DNA of 15,124 bases from DATJJW01 sp035491935 (GCA_035491935.1 DATJJW010000243.1:1-15124), one strand, 5' to 3'; positions 1 to 6,516 are shown, counted from the first letter of the stretch. The notes: generated from the letters alone by a model not told the origin. Numbers and translations: made by a program.

Positions 1-167
1 AGCTGCCGGCTGCTGCCATGACCGCGGGTCAGGAAGATGCTGCCGGCCTGAGCTTTGGTGATTTCCCGGCAACGCAGAAGCATGCGCGCGGCCATGGTCT
101 TGAGGGAAACGCTGGCACGCTGGTCGATGACTTCCAGCAGGCGTGCCGCCAGATTGCCATCAGGCAT
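1..167 (-). CDS. N-terminus of a possible GAF-domain sensor protein (partial, runs off the left edge)
   Basis: Only the first 55 codons are inside the window. The visible protein starts MPDGNLAARLLEVIDQ and continues with an amphipathic helix and a stretch ending KAQAGSIFLTRG. The pattern 'helix, R/CREITKAQAGSIFL' resembles the start of GAF sensory domains found in front of HD-GYP, GGDEF or kinase modules in proteobacteria, but no ligand-binding residue can be checked from this fragment. ATG 167 is chosen because a purine-rich AGGGGGG run lies about 8 nt upstream. A GTG three codons earlier (176) is an alternative. The family call is an inference from memory of similar N-termini; that it is a coding start is better supported than the domain name. 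Confidence 0.5.
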   Translation of the reverse strand, partial: MPDGNLAARLLEVIDQRASVSLKTMAARMLLRCREITKAQAGSIFLTRGHGSSRQ

Positions 168-408
168 TAGGCACACCCCCCTACCAATCGCCGAAACACC
201 ATATCTTGCGCCTCGTACCCCAACGTTCTTAACCCTTCTGCCCAAAAAAGCCTTTAGATAGAATTAAAGTAGATATACCGGATTTGGCAGACGGGTATTC
301 GGGCGGGGTTCAACGTCACCACGGCCATTTCCGGCGGGGACCAACCTCTTCGATTTTTGTCTTTAGATCGGGATCCTCGCCGGCCGGCAAGACAACATCG
401 GCGGTGAC

Positions 409-582
409 TCAATCCAGGCGCTTGCCATCCAAATCGCGTTCCTCGCGGTGGGTTTCGATGTCCTTGGCGGATTTCTCGGCCTTCGTCCGACCGAACTTCG
501 TGCGGTTCGACGCCGCCAGACGCTGCGCCTCAGCCTTCGATTTGGCTTTGCGGAATTTGTTGAGATTGACGATTTCGCCCAT
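409..582 (-). CDS. DUF4169 family small protein
   Basis: A 57-residue reading frame that falls below common ORF length cut-offs. It starts MGEIVNLNKFRKAKSKAEA, continues with a central NRTKFGRTKAEK segment and ends REERDLDGKRLD. This combination (hydrophobic MGxIVNL start, Lys/Arg/Ala-rich helix, N-R-x-x-F-G-R-T-K, and a closing L-D-G-x-R-L-D) is the signature of the alphaproteobacterial DUF4169 proteins as I know them. The function is unknown; it is highly basic and almost certainly helical. A GGAGG ribosome-binding site sits 6 nt before the ATG. It lies downstream of the DUF192 gene on the same strand with a gap of about 120 nt, so co-transcription is possible but not shown. Confidence 0.88.
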   Translation of the reverse strand: MGEIVNLNKFRKAKSKAEAQRLAASNRTKFGRTKAEKSAKDIETHREERDLDGKRLD

Positions 583-705
583 CTTCGTCCTCCAGCCTGC
601 CGCTTTCGTCTGCTCGATCGGGCCGGCTTCTCGTTTGACCCGGCAGCATGACGGCAGGAGCGGTTTCAGGGCAAGAGAAAGGCGTGCGACGTTAACGGAA
701 TACCT

Positions 706-1218
706 TCACTGCGCGAGCTGAACACGGACCATATCGCCCGGTTTGATGCCGAGCTTATCGGCGGTACCGCCGTTGATTTCCAGGATCGCCTGAACCGGTC
801 CGCTGGAATAGATCGTCGCCTGCGACATCGGCACGGCGCGCTTGGCGATATTGACGATATGACCGTCGGCACCGATGAACAGCATGTCCAGCGGGATAAA
901 CGTGTTCTTCATCCAGAACGCCGCCTGCTGCGGCTGACCATAGAGGAACAACATGCCGGCATTGGCCGGCAGCGACTGCCGGAACATCAGCCCCTGCTCG
1001 CGCTGCGGCTCCGTCTGCGCCACCTCGACCGTGAAGTGCCGAGGCCCCTTCACCGTATCGATATAGACGTCGCCATGGCTGAAACTCAGCAGGTCGGCAT
1101 GGGCCGACACGCTGGCGGCGACGGTCAGGGCGGCCGGCGCCAGAACCATCAGACCGATGGTCTTCAGGCTGATCAGGGCGAACCGGCAAAGGGCATGGAG
1201 CGGAGCGAGGCGGGTCAT
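706..1218 (-). CDS. Secreted DUF192 family protein
   Basis: A 170-residue protein. Residues 1-41 form a long signal peptide: basic start, hydrophobic run around 14-37, and SAHA before D42 as likely cleavage site. The remainder is the DUF192 domain, shown by GLMFRQSLP (76-84), GMLFLYG (88-94), FWMKNTFIPLDMLFI (101-115), a DGHI turn (118-121) and the closing K-L-G-I-K-P-G-D segment. DUF192 proteins are small beta-barrel-like periplasmic or exported proteins with no established enzymatic role. The length is normal for members with a signal peptide. No strong ribosome-binding site precedes ATG 1218 (AGAAAAAACGC). The gene stands divergent to aroQ across a 184-nt gap. Confidence 0.93.
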   Translation of the reverse strand: MTRLAPLHALCRFALISLKTIGLMVLAPAALTVAASVSAHADLLSFSHGDVYIDTVKGPRHFTVEVAQTEPQREQGLMFRQSLPANAGMLFLYGQPQQAAFWMKNTFIPLDMLFIGADGHIVNIAKRAVPMSQATIYSSGPVQAILEINGGTADKLGIKPGDMVRVQLAQ

Positions 1219-1283
1219 GCGTTTTTTCTAGACGGAGGCGGCGGTGCTTGTAAACCGGGACAGGATACCGTGGACCTGTGGAT

Positions 1284-1347
1284 ATCCGGATTGCTTGATA
1301 CCTGGATTGCTTGATGTCCGGATTACCTGATGGCCGGATTACTTGAT
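1284..1347. repeat. Four tandem 16-bp repeats upstream of aroQ
   Basis: Four head-to-tail 16-bp units: ATCCGGATTGCTTGAT (1284-1299), ACCTGGATTGCTTGAT (1300-1315), GTCCGGATTACCTGAT (1316-1331) and GGCCGGATTACTTGAT (1332-1347). The shared core is CxGGATTxCxTGAT, with GGATT invariant. The last unit runs into the -35 region of the predicted aroQ promoter. The array is noncoding on both strands as far as I can see. Confidence 0.9.
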
Positions 1348-1370
1348 GCAGGGGCCGGTCGTGCTATAAC
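1343..1370 (+). promoter_or_regulatory. Predicted sigma70-type promoter of aroQ (extended -10)
   Basis: TTGATG (1343-1348, 4 of 6 matches to TTGACA) is followed after 16 nt by TATAAC (1365-1370, 5 of 6 matches to TATAAT). An extended -10 TG sits at 1362-1363. Transcription would start near 1377, giving a leader of about 26 nt to the TTG start of aroQ. The -35 element is formed by the end of the fourth 16-bp repeat. This is a pattern match only. Confidence 0.55.
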
Positions 1371-1402
1371 GCGCCCATCGGCGTCATCACAGGTCCAGCG
1401 TT

Positions 1403-1879
1403 TTGGCTCAATCGACCGTCCTCATCCTGAACGGCCCCAATCTCAATCTGCTCGGTACGCGCGAACCGCATATCTACGGTCGCGAAACCCTGGCGGATGT
1501 CGAGCAGGCCTGCCGGGCACGGGCGGCGGCACTGGGCCTCGCCATCGACTTTCGCCAGAGCAACAGCGAAGGTGAGCTGATCGACTGGGTGCAGCAAACC
1601 AGGACCAAGGCCGCCGGCATCATCATCAACGCCGGCGGCTATAGCCATACTTCCGTGGCACTGATGGATGCGCTGATCGCCGTCGACCTGCCGGTGATGG
1701 AGGTGCATATCTCCAACATCCACCGGCGCGACGCCTTCCGACACCTCTCCTACATCTCCAAGGTCGCCAAGGGCGTGATCATGGGTGTGGGCGGCCTGGG
1801 CTACGAACTGGCCCTGGAAGCCCTGGCCCGGCATTTTGCCCAGGCGAGCCAAAGCCCAGACAATCCTTATCGGCCGTAA
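1403..1879 (+). CDS. aroQ: 3-dehydroquinate dehydratase, type II
   Basis: Cytoplasmic enzyme of the shikimate pathway that converts 3-dehydroquinate to 3-dehydroshikimate as a dodecamer. The 158-residue length is normal. Family motifs are intact: ILNGPNLNLLGTREP (8-22) with catalytic Arg20, Tyr25 in HIYG, INAGGYSHTS (76-85), and VHISNIHRRDAFRH (101-114) carrying the active-site His102. The reading frame starts with TTG at 1403. There is no in-frame ATG or GTG nearby, and the protein start AQSTVLILNGPN matches the family, so the TTG start is well supported although the ribosome-binding site (AGGT) is weak. It is first in a run aroQ-accB-accC-aat with short gaps (34, 9 and 70 nt), probably one transcription unit from the promoter at 1343-1370. 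Confidence 0.97.
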   Translation: MAQSTVLILNGPNLNLLGTREPHIYGRETLADVEQACRARAAALGLAIDFRQSNSEGELIDWVQQTRTKAAGIIINAGGYSHTSVALMDALIAVDLPVMEVHISNIHRRDAFRHLSYISKVAKGVIMGVGGLGYELALEALARHFAQASQSPDNPYRP

Positions 1880-1913
1880 TCTCGGGCAACCGACTGACAG
1901 ATATCGGGAAACC

Positions 1914-2369
1914 ATGACCGCTTCGCAATTCGACATTGACGCCGCCCTGGTCCGCAAGCTCGCGGGCCTGCTCGACGAAACCCGACTGACCGAGATCGAA
2001 TATAGTTGGGGTGACCATCGCCTGCGCATCGCCCGTCAGCCGGCGCCCGTGCAGGCAGTGGCCGGCGCGGCAGTGGCGGTACCCGCCGGTTCGGCCGCAG
2101 CCCCGGCCGCTCCCGGTGCCGATCTCGCTGCCCATCCGGGCGCCGTCAAGTCGCCGATGGTCGGCACCGCCTATCTGGCGGCGCAGCCCGGCGCCCCGCC
2201 CTTCATTAAGGTCGGCGACACCGTCGCCTCCGGCCAGCCGCTGCTGATCATCGAGGCGATGAAGGTCATGAACCAGATTCGCGCGCCCAAGGCCGGCCGC
2301 GTTGCGCAGATCCTGGTCGACAATGCGGCGCCCGTCGAGTTCGGACAGGTCCTGGTTATTTTGGAATAG
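1914..2369 (+). CDS. accB: Biotin carboxyl carrier protein of acetyl-CoA carboxylase
   Basis: The 151-residue BCCP subunit carries biotin between the biotin carboxylase AccC and the carboxyltransferase AccAD in malonyl-CoA synthesis. Residues 1-42 form the usual N-terminal dimerisation region (FDIDAALVRKLAGLLDETRL). An Ala/Pro linker follows at about 44-75, then the biotinyl/lipoyl domain at 77-151. The biotinylation motif is EAMKVMN, with Lys117 as acceptor. The domain ends with the typical EFGQVLVILE. ATG 1914 was chosen over an upstream in-frame start (1785) that lies inside aroQ, because GGGAA precedes it closely and the protein start fits the family. It is followed after 9 nt by accC, the usual partner. 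Confidence 0.97.
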   Translation: MTASQFDIDAALVRKLAGLLDETRLTEIEYSWGDHRLRIARQPAPVQAVAGAAVAVPAGSAAAPAAPGADLAAHPGAVKSPMVGTAYLAAQPGAPPFIKVGDTVASGQPLLIIEAMKVMNQIRAPKAGRVAQILVDNAAPVEFGQVLVILE

Positions 2370-2378
2370 GCCCCTATC

Positions 2379-3761
2379 ATGTCCGCCATCCCCCAGGCGC
2401 CTCGGAAGGGCAAGTTCTCGAAGATACTGATCGCCAATCGCGGCGAGATCGCGCTGCGCATCCTGCGCGCCTGCCGCGAGCTGGACATCCACACCGTCGC
2501 CGTGCATTCGACAGCCGATGCCGATGCCATGCACGTGCGGCTGGCTGATGAGAGCGTGTGCATCGGCCCGCCGGCGGTACGCGACAGCTATCTGAACGTG
2601 CCCGCTATCCTGAGCGCGGCCTCCATCACCGGCGCCGAGGCGATCCATCCGGGCTTGGGCTTCCTGGCCGAGAATGCCGATTTCGCGACCATGGTCGAGG
2701 AGCACGGCTTCGTCTTCATCGGCCCGACGCCCGAACATATCCGCATGATGGGCGACAAGGTAATCGCCAAGCGGGTCGCCACCGAGCTCGGCATCCCGAC
2801 CGTTCCCGGCTCCGTCGGCGCCATCGGCGACATCGACGAGGCCTGCGCGCGTGCCGCCGAGGTTTGCTATCCGGTGCTGATCAAGGCATCCGGCGGCGGC
2901 GGCGGCCGCGGCATGAAAGTCGCGCGCAACGAGGAAGAGCTGCGTGAGCTGATCCCGCTGGCGCAGGCCGAGGCCAAGGCCTTCTTCAACAATGACGAGG
3001 TCTATTTCGAGAAGTATCTCGACAAGCCCCGCCATATCGAGATGCAGGTGCTGGGCGACGGCCAGGGCGGCGTCGTGCATCTGGGCGAGCGCGATTGCTC
3101 GCTGCAGCGCTCGCACCAGAAGATCCTCGAGGAGGCGACCTCGCCGGTACTGACCCCGGCACAGCGCGAGGAGATCGGCCAGGTCGCCATCAAGGCGATG
3201 CAGAACCTGAAGTATCGCGGCGCCGGCACGCTGGAATTCCTGTTCCAGGACGGGCAGTTCGCCTTCATCGAGATGAACACCCGCATTCAGGTCGAGCATC
3301 CGGTGTCGGAGATGATCAGCGGCATCGATCTGGTGCAGGAGCAGATCCGCATCGCCGCCGGCGAGACGCTGGGCTACGATCAGAACGCCATCAAGCTCTT
3401 CGGCCACGCCATCGAATGTCGCATCAATGCCGAGCATCCGTTGACCTTCGTGCCCTCGCCCGGCCGGGTCACGGCCTATCATGCGCCGGGCGGCTACGGC
3501 GTGCGCGTCGATTCGGCGCTCTATGCCGGATATCGCGTGCCGCCCTATTACGACAGCCTGGTCGCCAAGCTGATCGTCCATGGTCGCACCCGCGACGAAT
3601 GCGTGATGCGGCTGAAGCGCGCGCTCGGCGAATATGTCATCGCCGGCATCGAGACCAATATCCCGCTGCACCAGCGCCTGTTGGAAGAGCCGGATTTCCT
3701 GTCCGGCAACTACGACATTCATTGGCTGGAGCATTTCGTGAAGTCGCTGCAGGCGGCCTGA
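2379..3761 (+). CDS. accC: Acetyl-CoA carboxylase, biotin carboxylase subunit
   Basis: ATP-dependent carboxylation of the biotin on AccB using bicarbonate, the first step of fatty-acid synthesis. The 460-residue length is standard. The N-terminal domain starts KILIANRGEIALRILRAC (15-32). The ATP-grasp part has GDK127, IK169, the glycine loop SGGGGGRGMK (171-180), GTLEF with Glu286, and FIEMNTRIQVEHPV (297-309), which supplies Glu298, Arg302, Gln304, Val305 and Glu306 (E. coli numbering plus ten). CRINAEHP provides Arg348. All catalytic and metal positions I can check are present. The family PSPG follows at 359-362. The N-terminus is about ten residues longer than in E. coli. ATG 2379 directly follows accB and probably uses AGG from the accB stop region as a ribosome-binding site. 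Confidence 0.98.
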   Translation: MSAIPQAPRKGKFSKILIANRGEIALRILRACRELDIHTVAVHSTADADAMHVRLADESVCIGPPAVRDSYLNVPAILSAASITGAEAIHPGLGFLAENADFATMVEEHGFVFIGPTPEHIRMMGDKVIAKRVATELGIPTVPGSVGAIGDIDEACARAAEVCYPVLIKASGGGGGRGMKVARNEEELRELIPLAQAEAKAFFNNDEVYFEKYLDKPRHIEMQVLGDGQGGVVHLGERDCSLQRSHQKILEEATSPVLTPAQREEIGQVAIKAMQNLKYRGAGTLEFLFQDGQFAFIEMNTRIQVEHPVSEMISGIDLVQEQIRIAAGETLGYDQNAIKLFGHAIECRINAEHPLTFVPSPGRVTAYHAPGGYGVRVDSALYAGYRVPPYYDSLVAKLIVHGRTRDECVMRLKRALGEYVIAGIETNIPLHQRLLEEPDFLSGNYDIHWLEHFVKSLQAA

Positions 3762-3831
3762 CGGCCGTCTGCGTGAAACCTGCGATACATCTCGGCGGCC
3801 CAAGGCGGCGGCCGGAAGGCGGACCGACGCC

Positions 3832-4557
3832 ATGAGCCGGAGCGGGCTCACGCCTGAGCTGCTGCTGCGCGCCTATGCCATCGGCATGTTCCCGATGGCC
3901 GACGACGCCAGCGACCCGGAGCTGTTCTGGGTCGATCCGGAAATGCGGGGTATCCTGCCGCTCGACCGTTTCCATGTGCCGAAGCGGCTGGCCCGCACGG
4001 TGCGGCAGGACGTCTTCACCATCCGCGCCGACAGTGCCTTCGAGGATGTGATCCGGCATTGTGCCGAGGCCATGCCCGACCGGCCGCGCACCTGGATCAA
4101 TGACGAGATCGTCGCGCTTTACACCGCGCTGCATGCCAAAGGCCACGCCCATTCGGTCGAGGCCTGGCACCATGGCCGCCTGGTCGGCGGGCTATATGGC
4201 ATCCGACTCGGCGGCGCCTTCTTCGGCGAGAGCATGTTCAGCCGCATGACCGACGCCAGCAAGGTGGCGCTGGTGCACTTGGTCGCAGGATTGATCGGGG
4301 GTGGCTTCACCCTGCTCGACACGCAATTCATCACCGGCCATCTGCAGCGCTTCGGCGCGGTGGAGATCCCACGCGCGGAGTATCACGAGCGGCTGAACGA
4401 GGCGCTCGGTCAAATGGCCCGGTTTCAGTTGCCCTTCGCCCCCCCGGCCTTCGGCGAGGGTGCCTTGCCGGACGGGGCCGGCGTAACGGGGGCTGGCGTG
4501 GCGGGGGCTGGCGCCTGGGCACTGGGCGTCTTGCAGGCGAGCAGCCAGACGTCATAG
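3832..4557 (+). CDS. aat: Leucyl/phenylalanyl-tRNA--protein transferase
   Basis: Transfers Leu or Phe from aminoacyl-tRNA to N-terminal Arg/Lys of proteins, marking them for ClpS/ClpAP degradation (bacterial N-end rule). Family segments are clear: LLLRAYAIGMFPMADD (11-26), FWVDPEMRGILPLDRFH (32-48), TWINDEIV, EAWHHGRLVGGLYG, GGAFFGESMFSR, DASKVALVHLV, and LDTQFITGHLQRFGAVEIPR. The conserved protein ends near residue 200 (FQLPFAPP). The last 40 or so residues are Gly/Ala-rich low complexity (for example GVTGAGVAGAGAW). They lie entirely inside the opposite-strand DUF2155 gene, giving a 133-bp tail-to-tail overlap. A GGAAGGCGG-like region precedes ATG 3832. It is downstream of accC, as in many alphaproteobacteria. 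Confidence 0.95.
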   Translation: MSRSGLTPELLLRAYAIGMFPMADDASDPELFWVDPEMRGILPLDRFHVPKRLARTVRQDVFTIRADSAFEDVIRHCAEAMPDRPRTWINDEIVALYTALHAKGHAHSVEAWHHGRLVGGLYGIRLGGAFFGESMFSRMTDASKVALVHLVAGLIGGGFTLLDTQFITGHLQRFGAVEIPRAEYHERLNEALGQMARFQLPFAPPAFGEGALPDGAGVTGAGVAGAGAWALGVLQASSQTS

Positions 4558-4973
4558 ACCGGATGCTCCAGCGCCGAGACGGCGGGGCTGGAGGCGAACA
4601 TCCAGCCGCTGAACCAATGCTTGGGCTGCGCCTGGCCCGGCAGCGTCTCGTCGATCTCGAGATAAGCCGCGCTTTCAGGCTCTTCCTCGGCCGGTTTGGT
4701 GCGGCAGTCGCGCACGGTGATGCGCAGCGTGCCGAAGCTCACCTGGCTGCCGACCGGCGCGTTGAAGGTGCTGACCCGCGCCGTGGTCTTGTCCAGCCCC
4801 TGCAGCACCGCGATGGTCTGCGAGCCGGGCCTCGACGGGACGTCGGAATAGGAAGGCGCCGGGGTGGGCGCCGGCTGCTGCGCCGGTGCCGTGGCCTGCG
4901 CCAACGCAACGACGGGAGTCAGGAGCAGCGCCGCCGCCAGGAAATAAGGCTTCACCTCAACGAGCCCCTTCAT
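4425..4973 (-). CDS. DUF2155 domain protein with signal peptide
   Basis: A 182-residue protein. Residues 1-26 are a signal peptide (hydrophobic 11-25, ALAQA near the cleavage site), so it is probably periplasmic. A Pro/Ala-rich linker spans 28-50. The DUF2155 domain spans about 53-148: VLQGLDKTTARVSTFNAP, FGTLRITVRDC (Cys90), a glutamate-rich loop, YLEIDE, and HWFSGWMFASSPAVSALEHP ending DVWLLACK (Cys147). The two cysteines could form a disulfide. The tail 149-182 is Pro/Ala/Lys-rich. Function is unknown. ATG 4973 overlaps the preceding stop codon (TGATG), implying translational coupling. A longer reading frame starting at 5141 was rejected because its extra residues overlap the 77-aa gene. 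The tail overlaps aat. Confidence 0.9.
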   Translation of the reverse strand: MKGLVEVKPYFLAAALLLTPVVALAQATAPAQQPAPTPAPSYSDVPSRPGSQTIAVLQGLDKTTARVSTFNAPVGSQVSFGTLRITVRDCRTKPAEEEPESAAYLEIDETLPGQAQPKHWFSGWMFASSPAVSALEHPVYDVWLLACKTPSAQAPAPATPAPVTPAPSGKAPSPKAGGAKGN

Positions 4974-5206
4974 CAATGTTCTTGGGCGTAGGGGTTGTCG
5001 AGGCCGTCGACCAGGTCGCGCAGCACCGTGCGGATCTGCGTCTCGGCACAGCCCATGAGCAGCGCATCCTCCAGCGCATCCTGGGCCGATTGGCGCAGCT
5101 CCGCCAGGTTCTGCGCCAGCACCTTCAGCTTCTCCTCGCAAGATACCGGCTCGCCTTCCGGCGTCAGCCAGCGTATCGCGCGGAAATCCTGTTCACTCGT
5201 CATCAT
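4973..5206 (-). CDS. Small conserved-looking protein between mlaD and DUF2155 genes
   Basis: A 77-residue acidic, helical protein (MMTSEQDFRAIRWLTPEGEP at the start; helix ENLAELRQSAQDALEDALLMGC in the middle; DLVDGLDNPYAQ at the end). I do not recognise a named domain. From memory, similar short proteins (helix with R-Q-x-A-Q-D-A-L-x-D-A, LMGC, then LxxLVxGLxNPY) occur at this place in related alphaproteobacteria, which supports it being real. No signal peptide or membrane segment is visible, so it is probably cytoplasmic. AGAAGG lies 8 nt upstream of the first ATG; a second ATG follows directly. Its stop overlaps the start of the DUF2155 gene by one base, and it follows mlaD after 29 nt. 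Function unknown. Confidence 0.75.
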   Translation of the reverse strand: MMTSEQDFRAIRWLTPEGEPVSCEEKLKVLAQNLAELRQSAQDALEDALLMGCAETQIRTVLRDLVDGLDNPYAQEH

Positions 5207-5235
5207 GACCGATGCCTTCTGCTTAATGCAGCATG

Positions 5236-5844
5236 CTATTGCGGCTTGGCCCCGTTCGACGGCGCCGAGGTCAATGGCGGCACCAAAGCCGAACCTGCCG
5301 CCGCGCCCGCGCCCGACGTGCCGGCACCCGATGTGCCCCCACCTTTCGCCTGTGGCTGGCTCTCCCCGGAGGAGCCGTTGCCGTCGCCGGAATTGCCGCC
5401 GCCATGGCTCATGCTGAACACCGCCTGGCCCAGCAGCGATTCGAGGCTGGTCGGCGATTGGGTGAAGCGGACTTCGCCGCCTTTCGGGATATCCTTATCC
5501 GAGGCGCCCGGCACGATCTCCATGAACTTGTCGCCGAGCAGCCCGCTGGAGGTCACCTGCGCCACGCTGTCGTCGGGCACCTTGACCGAATTGTCGATGC
5601 TCATCTTGACGATCGCCTGGAAGGTATTGGGATCCAGCGCCACGGAAGTGACGCTGCCGACCTTGATGCCGCTGATCTGCACGTCGCCACCGGCGCGGAT
5701 GCCGTCGATGCGATTGAAGCGCGCGGTCACCGGATAGCCCTCGACCGAACGCAGCTGCGCGGCGGAATAGGCGAAGACGACGAAGATAACGGCGACCAAC
5801 AGCACGATGGCCCCGATCACCGTCTCCAGGACATTGCGATTCAT
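5236..5844 (-). CDS. mlaD: MCE-domain phospholipid transport protein (MlaD-like)
   Basis: A 202-residue substrate-binding component of an Mla-type ABC system that moves phospholipids between outer and inner membranes. Residues 1-7 are cytoplasmic, a single membrane anchor spans about 8-27 (VIGAIVLLVAVIFVVFAYSA), and the MCE domain spans about 37-118. MCE features are G-Y-P-V-T-A-R-F, the GI-RAGGDVQISGIKVGSV stretch and SSGLLGDKFMEI. The C-terminal 55 residues are Gly/Ser/Ala-rich low complexity, unlike the hydrophobic core-forming tail of E. coli MlaD. The start MNRNVLETVIG (ATG 5844) is preferred over an in-frame start at 5937, which would extend into the NDUFA12 gene. The other Mla components are not in this window. 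Confidence 0.9.
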   Translation of the reverse strand: MNRNVLETVIGAIVLLVAVIFVVFAYSAAQLRSVEGYPVTARFNRIDGIRAGGDVQISGIKVGSVTSVALDPNTFQAIVKMSIDNSVKVPDDSVAQVTSSGLLGDKFMEIVPGASDKDIPKGGEVRFTQSPTSLESLLGQAVFSMSHGGGNSGDGNGSSGESQPQAKGGGTSGAGTSGAGAAAGSALVPPLTSAPSNGAKPQ

Positions 5845-5890
5845 CAAGATGATCCGTAGCAAAAAACGAACGTAAGGCGAAGCGGCCGGG

Positions 5891-6265
5891 TCAGGGGACC
5901 CAAGCCTCGTAATCGCCCGTGGCCTTGGGACGGCCAAGGCCGGGCGTCGCCCCTGGCGGACGATAGGCCTGGGCCGTCCCGGTCAGGTTGGGCCTGTGTT
6001 CCTTCTGCCAGGGCCGGCGATGGGCGGCGGCATCCGCCGACGGCACGGTATCGACCGTATGATGCAGCCAGCCATGCCATTCGGCCGGCACCTTGCTGGC
6101 ATCCGCCGCACCCTTGTAGATCACCCAGCGGCGTTCGCGGCTGAAGAAGCCGCCGCCCTTGACCAGGTTGCGCCGGCGCTTGTCGCGGTAGTAACGGTTG
6201 CCGAAGGCATCGCTGCCGACCAGCTCGCCGTTGAACCAAGTGAATAGCCGCGTTCCAAGGCTCAT
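5891..6265 (-). CDS. NDUFA12 / B17.2-type complex I accessory subunit family protein
   Basis: A 124-residue member of the NDUFA12 family, a supernumerary subunit of respiratory complex I shared by mitochondria and alphaproteobacteria. Diagnostic segments are LVGSDAFGNRYYRDK (15-29), RERRWVIYKGAADASKVPAE (43-62), EWHGWLHHTVDTVPS (62-76), and W-Q-K-E-H-R-P-N-L-T-G-T-A-x-A-Y-R-P-P. The C-terminus GDYEAWVP is also typical. The start MSLGTRLF (ATG 6265) is chosen over an in-frame start at 6412, whose extra residues do not resemble the family. It heads the minus-strand cluster NDUFA12-mlaD-77aa-DUF2155; the gap to mlaD is 46 nt. Its promoter must lie in the 289-nt divergent gap, but I could not identify it convincingly. 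Confidence 0.92.
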   Translation of the reverse strand: MSLGTRLFTWFNGELVGSDAFGNRYYRDKRRRNLVKGGGFFSRERRWVIYKGAADASKVPAEWHGWLHHTVDTVPSADAAAHRRPWQKEHRPNLTGTAQAYRPPGATPGLGRPKATGDYEAWVP

Positions 6266-6427
6266 TTCCGTTCGCTCGATCTTCTGAGGTTGGGCCGAAG
6301 CCGGTCGATCCGGCCGGTGCCACGGAGGGGCTGGGCGTTCCTTATCGCATCCCCGGGCATCCCCTGTCGAGAGGCCGGCCCGGGAGCGGCAAGCAACCCC
6401 GACCTGCCCCATTCGAACATTGAAAAA

Positions 6428-6437
6428 CCCATATGGG
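6428..6437. promoter_or_regulatory. Perfect 10-bp palindrome CCCATATGGG in the divergent gap
   Basis: CCCATATGGG is a perfect inverted repeat located between the divergent NDUFA12 and VOC genes, about 160 bp from the former and 120 bp from the latter. It may be a dimeric regulator site; no matching regulator is encoded nearby, and short palindromes occur by chance. Confidence 0.3.
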
Positions 6438-6464
6438 CCTTGCGGGTAGGCAATGCCACGCCTG

Positions 6465-6477
6465 CATTTGCCAAATG
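6465..6477. promoter_or_regulatory. 13-bp palindrome CATTTG-C-CAAATG just upstream of the VOC promoter
   Basis: A perfect inverted repeat of 6 bp arms around a single C. It ends 9 nt before the predicted -35 box of the VOC operon, which is a position typical of an activator or an upstream operator. No cognate regulator can be named. Confidence 0.35.
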
Positions 6478-6486
6478 TTTGTCCGT

Positions 6487-6516
6487 TTGACAGTACTGCC
6501 GCGGCGGCGCTCTAAT
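6487..6516 (+). promoter_or_regulatory. Predicted sigma70-type promoter of the VOC-amidotransferase operon
   Basis: TTGACA (6487-6492, perfect -35) and TCTAAT (6511-6516, 5 of 6 matches to TATAAT) are separated by 18 nt. Transcription would begin near 6523, giving a leader of about 32 nt to ATG 6555. This is the best core promoter match seen in the window. Confidence 0.65.

Noticed and set aside
225..240. TTAACC-like sequence (CTTAACCCTTCTG) as a CtrA cell-cycle regulator site upstream of the GAF-like gene
   Set aside because: Only one half-site is present; the second TTAA at the required spacing is missing.
318..408. Open stretch continuing in frame past the DUF4169 stop (about 30 codons ending RRKWPW)
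   Set aside because: There is no start codon with a ribosome-binding site and no recognisable protein; read-through of the TGA has no support.
284..721. 145-codon plus-strand frame
   Set aside because: It covers the DUF4169 gene on the other strand and shows no family pattern, while the minus-strand frame does.
1227..1254. Minus-strand TTTACA-16nt-TCTAGA as promoter of the DUF192 gene
   Set aside because: The -10 matches only 3 of 6 bases and transcription would start almost at the ATG; too weak to list.
1779..3851. 690-codon open frame on the minus strand opposite aroQ-accB-accC
   Set aside because: It is antisense to three unmistakable genes. Its composition (His, Asp, Leu, Gly, Arg-rich without motifs) is what the complement of high-GC coding sequence produces.
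4974..5141. Extended start for the DUF2155 protein at 5141
   Set aside because: The extra residues are the out-of-frame reading of the 77-aa gene and would bury the signal peptide.
5842..5937. N-terminally extended start for MlaD at 5937
   Set aside because: The extension overlaps the NDUFA12 gene and would put an Arg/Pro-rich stretch ahead of the membrane anchor. ATG 5844 gives a normal MlaD start.
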